A stretch of 39,748 nucleotides of DNA from assembly GCA_014859965.1 (NCBI GenBank), contig JACZKQ010000065.1, forward strand, positions 1 through 39,748, read 5' to 3'. Both the position numbers and the translations under genes were made by a program. Under the pieces are notes generated by a model that saw only the letters and a program-made list of their open reading frames with translations, searched no databases and was not told the origin of the DNA. The stretch's first letter is position 1. The number at the start of each line of letters is the position of its first letter. Source of the stretch: Phycisphaerae bacterium (GTDB lineage Bacteria; Planctomycetota; Phycisphaerae; Sedimentisphaerales; Anaerohalosphaeraceae). Positions 35,634 to 39,748 of this stretch are shown here, in pieces.

Positions 35634-37109
35634 ATGGAAACACCGTTACGGGCATTGGCCGATCTGCTCGGCGCAAAGATTATCGGCGATGGCGACCGCA
35701 TCATACGCGGAGTCGCCGCCGTCGGTGCCGCGTCGCCCGATGAGATCACATTCGTAACCGATGCCAAGTACCTTGCGCGCCTGGGCGCCAGTAACGCGGC
35801 CGCAGCCATCGTCACCACACCCACCCACGGCCTTGCCATGCCGCAGCTTGTGGTCGACAATGCGGACCGGGCCCTCCTGGAAGTTCTCTCTTTCTTTGCC
35901 GAAAAGGCCGAGGTCTGCGCCGAAGGGGTGGATGCCACGGCACGGATCGGCAGGAATGTAACCCTCGGACAGGCTGTCGGAATCGGGCCGCACGTTGTTA
36001 TTGCCGACGATGTCGCCATCGGCGACGGAACGTTTGTCGCCGCCGGCTGCACCATCGGTCGCGGCACGCAAGTCGGCGCTGATTGCCGCCTCCACAGCGG
36101 TGTCGTCCTCTATGATCATTGCCAAATCGGTGACCATGTCACCATCCAGGCCAATACCGTTATCGGCTCCACCGGTTTCGGCTACGTCTTTGTCGATGGA
36201 AATCATCGTCTCATTCCGCACATCGGCAATGTGGTTATAGAGGACTTTGTGGAAATCGGCGCAAATTGTTGTGTCGATCGCGCAAAATTCGGCACCACCC
36301 GGATCGGAGCCGGCACCAAAATCGACAATCTGGTGCAAATCGCTCACAATGTCACCATCGGACGCTGCTGCCTCATCGCCGGCATGACCGGCATCGCCGG
36401 CAGTTGCAGCCTGGGCGATGGCGTCGTATTAGCGGGCCAGGTCGGCATTCGCGATCATATCACCCTGGGCGACGGCGCCATGGTAGGCGGCAAGTCGTTT
36501 GTGATGCAGGATGTTAAAGCCGGTGAAAAGGTGTTCGGTTTTCCCGCCATGGAAAAGAACCAATCGCTCCGCATCATGCACACGATGCGGCGACTACCCG
36601 AACTTTCGACACGCGTTCAAAAACTGGAAACGTCCTCTAAAAAAGAGCGCACCCTGCTGTTCGCTCCCCAAGAGCGTATCACCGGTAGAACAGTAAGCTG
36701 GGCCGGCGGCGCAATAGCTGCTGGCCTGTTGGTCCTGGCCCTGTTTTCTCTCGCCCTGAGCTCAAGCAGGGCGTGGCTGGACCCCGACGAAGTCCGGGTC
36801 GAGCAATTGGCCAGAATGTACCAGGACGGCGATGATTTGTTCTTTGTGTCAAAAGATGCGGGGCTGAACGATCTGAGAATCAGCGACAGGCTGTTTCTGG
36901 TGGGCAACATGGACCAGATGATCGAACGTACCCTTGCCGACGAAAAGAACACCGGCGACTTGTATTTCCTGATCCCACTGAGCACCGTGGAGAGACTCAA
37001 GGTCAGTGAACTGCGCGAACGGCTCTTTCTCGTCACTGAAATGGCTATTCGCGGCCGCATGTACGCGCTCGTCACCACTGAAGCGGATCGGCAGTTCCTG
37101 CGCCTGTAG
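35634..37109 (+). CDS. LpxD paralogue with a C-terminal membrane anchor and extra domain
   Basis: The first 340 residues are a complete LpxD: an N-terminal domain with E-I-T-F-V-T-D, hexapeptide beta-helix, G-S-T-G-F-G-Y, D-R-A-K-F, and catalytic His238 in Q-I-A-H-N-V. It closely resembles the operon copy at 24551-25606. Beyond a heptad-like helix the chain continues for about 150 residues. These include a strongly hydrophobic segment at about 356-380 (G-A-I-A-A-G-L-L-V-L-A-L-F-S-L-A-L) and a C-terminal region with two copies of an R-L-F-L-V-x-x-M motif. LpxD enzymes normally stop near 350 residues and are cytosolic. ATG 35634 has GGGAG eight bases upstream and its own promoter. Acyltransferase activity is likely, and the role of the extension is unknown. 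Confidence 0.85.
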   Translation: METPLRALADLLGAKIIGDGDRIIRGVAAVGAASPDEITFVTDAKYLARLGASNAAAAIVTTPTHGLAMPQLVVDNADRALLEVLSFFAEKAEVCAEGVDATARIGRNVTLGQAVGIGPHVVIADDVAIGDGTFVAAGCTIGRGTQVGADCRLHSGVVLYDHCQIGDHVTIQANTVIGSTGFGYVFVDGNHRLIPHIGNVVIEDFVEIGANCCVDRAKFGTTRIGAGTKIDNLVQIAHNVTIGRCCLIAGMTGIAGSCSLGDGVVLAGQVGIRDHITLGDGAMVGGKSFVMQDVKAGEKVFGFPAMEKNQSLRIMHTMRRLPELSTRVQKLETSSKKERTLLFAPQERITGRTVSWAGGAIAAGLLVLALFSLALSSSRAWLDPDEVRVEQLARMYQDGDDLFFVSKDAGLNDLRISDRLFLVGNMDQMIERTLADEKNTGDLYFLIPLSTVERLKVSELRERLFLVTEMAIRGRMYALVTTEADRQFLRL

Positions 37110-37120
37110 AGATCACACCG

Positions 37121-37603
37121 TCAATAATCTTCCAAATGCACAAACTCGGCGTTTTCCAGCCAGGTGGTCGGCCGGGAAACAAAATCAATGATGTTTTCCA
37201 GCAGGAAGTAGTGCTTTTTCTCTTCGGCGGCAAGCTTCTGCAGAAACTGCTTCTGAAGTGTATCCTCGACCGAACGGGCTTTTTCCGAATAAAAATCGAT
37301 ACTCCTCTGCTCGATGGTCTGAGCCTCCTTGTAGAGTTCAATCTGCGATTCGTCCGCGTGCAGCGTCTGCCCCGTTTCTTTCATTTCTCGAAATACATTC
37401 TTAGCGCGGTCGAGAATGGCGGTGTCACCCGCTTCGGGCTGCACCTGTGCGATATTCTGCAGAATATTGAAGTGATTGACCTCCTCGTCGGCAAGCATGG
37501 TCAAAATATACTTGACGCCCGTATTCTGCACGTTTCGGGCCAGGTCACGGTAGAACTCCTCACCGTCTTTTTCCATCTGCATCGCGTATTCGAAAATATT
37601 CAT
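37121..37603 (-). CDS. Ferritin-like/rubrerythrin-type diiron protein
   Basis: A 160-residue four-helix protein. Two E-x-x-H type helices (D-E-E-V-N-H near 39-44 and A-E-E-K-K-H near the C-terminus) plus two earlier Glu-bearing helices (E-K-D-G-E-E-F-Y and E-Q-R-S-I-D-F-Y) form the usual diiron ligand set. There is no C-terminal rubredoxin domain, so it is an erythrin-like ferritin protein. Likely roles are peroxide reduction or iron handling. The start (complement of 37601-37603) follows GGAAGGGATCAGG. Its stop is only 11 bases from the lpxD2 stop on the other strand. Confidence 0.85.
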   Translation of the reverse strand: MNIFEYAMQMEKDGEEFYRDLARNVQNTGVKYILTMLADEEVNHFNILQNIAQVQPEAGDTAILDRAKNVFREMKETGQTLHADESQIELYKEAQTIEQRSIDFYSEKARSVEDTLQKQFLQKLAAEEKKHYFLLENIIDFVSRPTTWLENAEFVHLEDY

Positions 37604-37988
37604 AACCTGATCCCTTCCAAAAAGGTTGTATCTTTACATCACCGGCAGGACCGGCATTTAATCTTGTTCGGCTCTCGCGGCGCCGTCGATCACTGAGCCT
37701 TTCACTCGCTCGGCGAATCCGCCGCCCAGGCCGCCGTACAAGACGTACCCCGGCCGATACATGGTTATTATACGGCATTCAGAGCATTTAGCTCGCATTT
37801 TTCGGCCGACGAGCCATTGCCCCCCAAATGTTATCCGATACGCCTGTTCCCCCCAACTCGCGCATGTGGTAAGATCGAACAATAAAACCGTGCGCAAGTA
37901 CTAAAACACATTCCGGCCGCCCGCTCGCCGGCTTGCACGATCAAGATGCCAGCGCGAACAATGGAAAAGGACAAGGTAATATAAGCGT
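37604..37988. other. Region between the ferritin-like gene and the His-rich membrane protein gene
   Basis: About 385 bases lie between divergent genes. Besides the doubtful 46-codon minus-strand frame listed separately, I see no gene, tRNA or clear promoter. The predicted start of the membrane-protein gene has AAGG about 13 bases upstream. Confidence 0.4.
37658..37799 (-). CDS. Possible CxxC mini-protein upstream of the ferritin-like gene
   Basis: A 46-residue frame reads M-R-A-K-C-S-E-C-R-I-I-T-M-Y-R-P-G-Y-V-L and continues with a Gly-rich segment. The C-x-x-C pair and its codirectional position, 54 bases before the ferritin-like gene, make a small iron- or redox-linked protein conceivable. 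No ribosome-binding site is visible before the ATG, and the frame extends further upstream to a TTG at 37897, so the start is unsure. It may be non-coding. Confidence 0.28.
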
Positions 37989-38519
37989 ATGCCTTTTACA
38001 CCGTACCATTTTGGCCCAAGCGGCTCATTGGGCCTCCTCGTCCGCCGCTGGCTCAATCTGCCGATTTTCCTTTTCGCCAACGTCCTCGTCGATGTCGAAG
38101 TGCTCTTCGCCGCCGGCCGGCACCCCCACCGCCACTGGCACTGGCACACCCTCCTGATCGGCGGCCTCATCGGCGCAGCCCTCGGCGCCGCTGTCTACTT
38201 CGCCGCCCCCCTGAGAAACCTCCTCGCCCGCCTCATGCGCCTCCTCCGCATCCCCTGCCGCCCCACCCTTGCGTCCATGATCCTCGGCGGCGCCGCCGGC
38301 GCATGGATGCACGTCCTGGTCGACGCACTCTACCACTACGACGTCCAGCCCTTCTGGCCAATGACCACAAACCCCCTCGTCCACTTCGCCCGCCAGCACG
38401 GATTGACACAACCCCACATCCGAACAGCCTGCCTCGCATTCTGGCTCGTCGCAATCATCCTCTATGCCGCGATCGTATGGGCCTCCCGCCGAAAACGCCC
38501 TATCCAAAAACAAACCTGA
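37989..38519 (+). CDS. His-rich integral membrane protein (MPFTP family, hydrolase-like)
   Basis: A 176-residue protein with about four membrane segments. It begins M-P-F-T-P-Y-H-F-G-P, a start shared by a group of uncharacterised membrane proteins related to YdjM-type putative metal-dependent hydrolases. Potential ligands cluster in N-V-L-V-D-V-E, in the strikingly His-rich H-P-H-R-H-W-H-W-H, and in W-M-H-V-L-V-D-A-L-Y-H-Y-D. A membrane metalloenzyme is suggested, but no activity is known. Codon third positions are very C-rich, as in the next two genes. Confidence 0.65.
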   Translation: MPFTPYHFGPSGSLGLLVRRWLNLPIFLFANVLVDVEVLFAAGRHPHRHWHWHTLLIGGLIGAALGAAVYFAAPLRNLLARLMRLLRIPCRPTLASMILGGAAGAWMHVLVDALYHYDVQPFWPMTTNPLVHFARQHGLTQPHIRTACLAFWLVAIILYAAIVWASRRKRPIQKQT

Positions 38520-38740
38520 ACCAACCACCGCACCGCGGCCCCAACAGCCCATCCTTTGAATGAAATGCCTGAAAACGCCCACGGTGCTGCAATCAAGACC
38601 CTCTAAGTCGTCCGGTATTCCCCAAATACACGGCCAGGGCGGTTTCCCCGTCCAATATCCTTGCATTCTCCGCCGCCGGCATTATCCTTTACACAGCGGC
38701 CGCAGCCGACCGCCGCGATAACCAGTTTCAGGAGAACCCA

Positions 38741-39334
38741 ATGCGAAAAATTACTGCCTGCTTCCTCCGCGGCCTGCTGATCTTTGTGCCCGTCGCGCTC
38801 ACCATCTTCGTCGTCGTCTACGCCATCACCCGCCTCGACGGCCTCCTCCGCGACTTCTTCCGCATCACCATCCCCGGCGTCGGCCTGGCGATCACCCTCG
38901 CCGCCATCTTCCTCATCGGCCTCCTCGCCTCCAACTTCGCCGGCCGGTGGTTCTTCAGCCTCATCGACCGCCTCTTCGCCCGCCTGCCGCTCGTCAAACT
39001 CCTCTACTCCTCCCTCAAGGACTTCATCGGCGCCTTCGCCGGCGAAAAGAAAAGCTTTGACAAACCCGCACTCGTCGAACTCACCCCCGGCGGCCCCCTC
39101 GCCGTCGGCTTCATAACACGCGAAAGCCTCGACCTCCTCAACCTCGCCGACCACGTCGCCGTCTACTTCCCCCAATCCTACAACTTCGCCGGCTCCGTCC
39201 TCCTCCTCCCCGCCGACCGCGTCCGCCCCCTCGACATCGACAGCTCCGAAGCAATGGCCTTCGTCGTCTCCGGCGGAGTGACCGGCGGCCACGGCAAACA
39301 AGACGCGGCACAACTGCCCGACGGCGCCGCATAA
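38741..39334 (+). CDS. DUF502 family membrane protein
   Basis: A 197-residue protein. Two membrane segments (about 9-30 and 46-66) flank a short loop. The DUF502 signature then follows: L-F-A-R-L-P-L-V-K-L-L-Y-S-S-L-K-D-F, a G-F-I-T-R-E-type strand, and V-Y-F-P-Q-S-Y-N-F-A-G-S-V-L-L-L-P. The end contains S-S-E-A-M-A-F-V-V-S-G-G-V. The ATG at 38741 is preceded by CAGGAGAA. The family is widespread but has no established function in bacteria. Confidence 0.88.
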   Translation: MRKITACFLRGLLIFVPVALTIFVVVYAITRLDGLLRDFFRITIPGVGLAITLAAIFLIGLLASNFAGRWFFSLIDRLFARLPLVKLLYSSLKDFIGAFAGEKKSFDKPALVELTPGGPLAVGFITRESLDLLNLADHVAVYFPQSYNFAGSVLLLPADRVRPLDIDSSEAMAFVVSGGVTGGHGKQDAAQLPDGAA

Positions 39335-39348
39335 CCCGGAAACGCCCC

Positions 39349-39748
39349 ATGCAAACCCGCATCATCGACGAAGCCGACATCGACCTCCAACTCGACCAGT
39401 CCATCCGCGACCTCCTCGTCGTCGCGTTCCCCCACGCCAGCCAAACCTTCGCCGCCGCCCGCCGATGGCGCGGCAGCGTCCCCCTCTTCAGCGTCGTCAT
39501 CCACGACCATGACGTCCTCTGCGCCCACCTCGCCGTCGTCGACCGCACCATCCGCGCCGCCGACCAGACCCTCCGCGTCGCCGGCGTCGCACTCGTCGCC
39601 GTCGCCCCCGCCTGCCGCGGCCGACGCCTCATCGACGGCGCACTCGCCGCCGCAATGCACGAAGCCGCCGCCCGCACGTTCGACTGCGGCTTCCTCTTCA
39701 CACACCGCCCCACAAACCAGATCTACGCCCGAAACGGCTGGCTCGAAC
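39349..39748 (+). CDS. GNAT-family N-acetyltransferase (3' end outside window)
   Basis: The frame opens at ATG 39349, 14 bases after the DUF502 stop, and runs off the window without a stop (133 codons seen). It contains GNAT motif A in the form V-A-V-A-P-A-C-R-G-R-R-L-I-D-G-A-L, with the acetyl-CoA pyrophosphate-binding R-G-R-R loop. Upstream strands include A-H-L-A-V-V-D-R-T-I and V-A-G-V-A-L-V. Near the end, N-Q-I-Y-A-R-N-G-W resembles the last conserved segment of the fold. The layout recalls NodA or aminoglycoside 2'-acetyltransferase relatives, but the substrate cannot be assigned. Confidence 0.75.
   Translation, partial: MQTRIIDEADIDLQLDQSIRDLLVVAFPHASQTFAAARRWRGSVPLFSVVIHDHDVLCAHLAVVDRTIRAADQTLRVAGVALVAVAPACRGRRLIDGALAAAMHEAAARTFDCGFLFTHRPTNQIYARNGWLE

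Noticed and set aside
35580..35636. Longer N-terminus of the second LpxD from ATG 35580
   Set aside because: That ATG overlaps the TATAAT box of a good promoter and has no ribosome-binding site. ATG 35634 has GGGAG eight bases upstream and matches the LpxD N-terminus.

Overview
The window is a GC-rich bacterial chromosome segment from a diderm, most likely a planctomycete of the Phycisphaerae type. This placement is inferred from the sequence. It rests on a complete outer-membrane and lipid A gene set, an LpxC-FabZ fusion, a dnaN / DUF721(DciA-like) / gyrB cluster without recF, a UvrA with a Cys-x-x-His zinc ligand pair, and frequent GTG/TTG starts. Nearly all genes lie on the + strand. No insertion sequence, prophage, CRISPR array, rRNA or toxin-antitoxin locus was seen, and most of the window is core chromosome.

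Layout. Positions 1-5.65 kb hold the 3' part of a beta-repeat/methyltransferase fusion, then dnaN, a DciA-like gene and gyrB. Positions 5.8-13.7 kb hold a TPR lipoprotein with its own promoter and a clear intrinsic terminator, ftsK with a very acidic C-terminal tail, a PfkB sugar kinase, an MgtC-like protein, a COG4299/DUF5009 membrane protein, a TPR-like protein and an M50 protease. Positions 13.7-14.4 kb hold an apparently frameshifted small gene and tRNA-Gln(UUG). Positions 14.4-21.5 kb hold glmU-prs-rplY-pth followed by rpsF-ssb-rpsR-rplI-dnaB. The first of these blocks has the same order as gcaD-prs-ctc-spoVC in Bacillus, and the second is also a widely conserved order.

Positions 21.5-28.8 kb form an envelope operon: bamA, skp/ompH, lpxD, lpxC-fabZ, lpxA and a Gfo/Idh oxidoreductase resembling GnnA. 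Together they cover outer-membrane protein assembly and the first acylation and deacetylation steps of lipid A, perhaps with a 2,3-diamino sugar precursor. Positions 28.9-37.1 kb hold endonuclease V (minus strand) divergent from uvrA, then mtnA, an aldo/keto reductase, two small minus-strand genes (one a 25-residue membrane peptide), and a second lpxD. This paralogue carries a C-terminal transmembrane segment and an unfamiliar domain. Positions 37.1-39.75 kb hold a ferritin-like protein, a possible CxxC mini-protein, a histidine-rich membrane protein, a DUF502 membrane protein and a GNAT acetyltransferase cut by the window end.

The points most worth following up are the membrane-anchored LpxD paralogue, the lpxA-linked Gfo/Idh gene, the missing canonical start codon of glmU, the frameshifted small gene beside the tRNA, the 25-residue membrane peptide, and the reversal of GC skew across the window although gene direction hardly changes.
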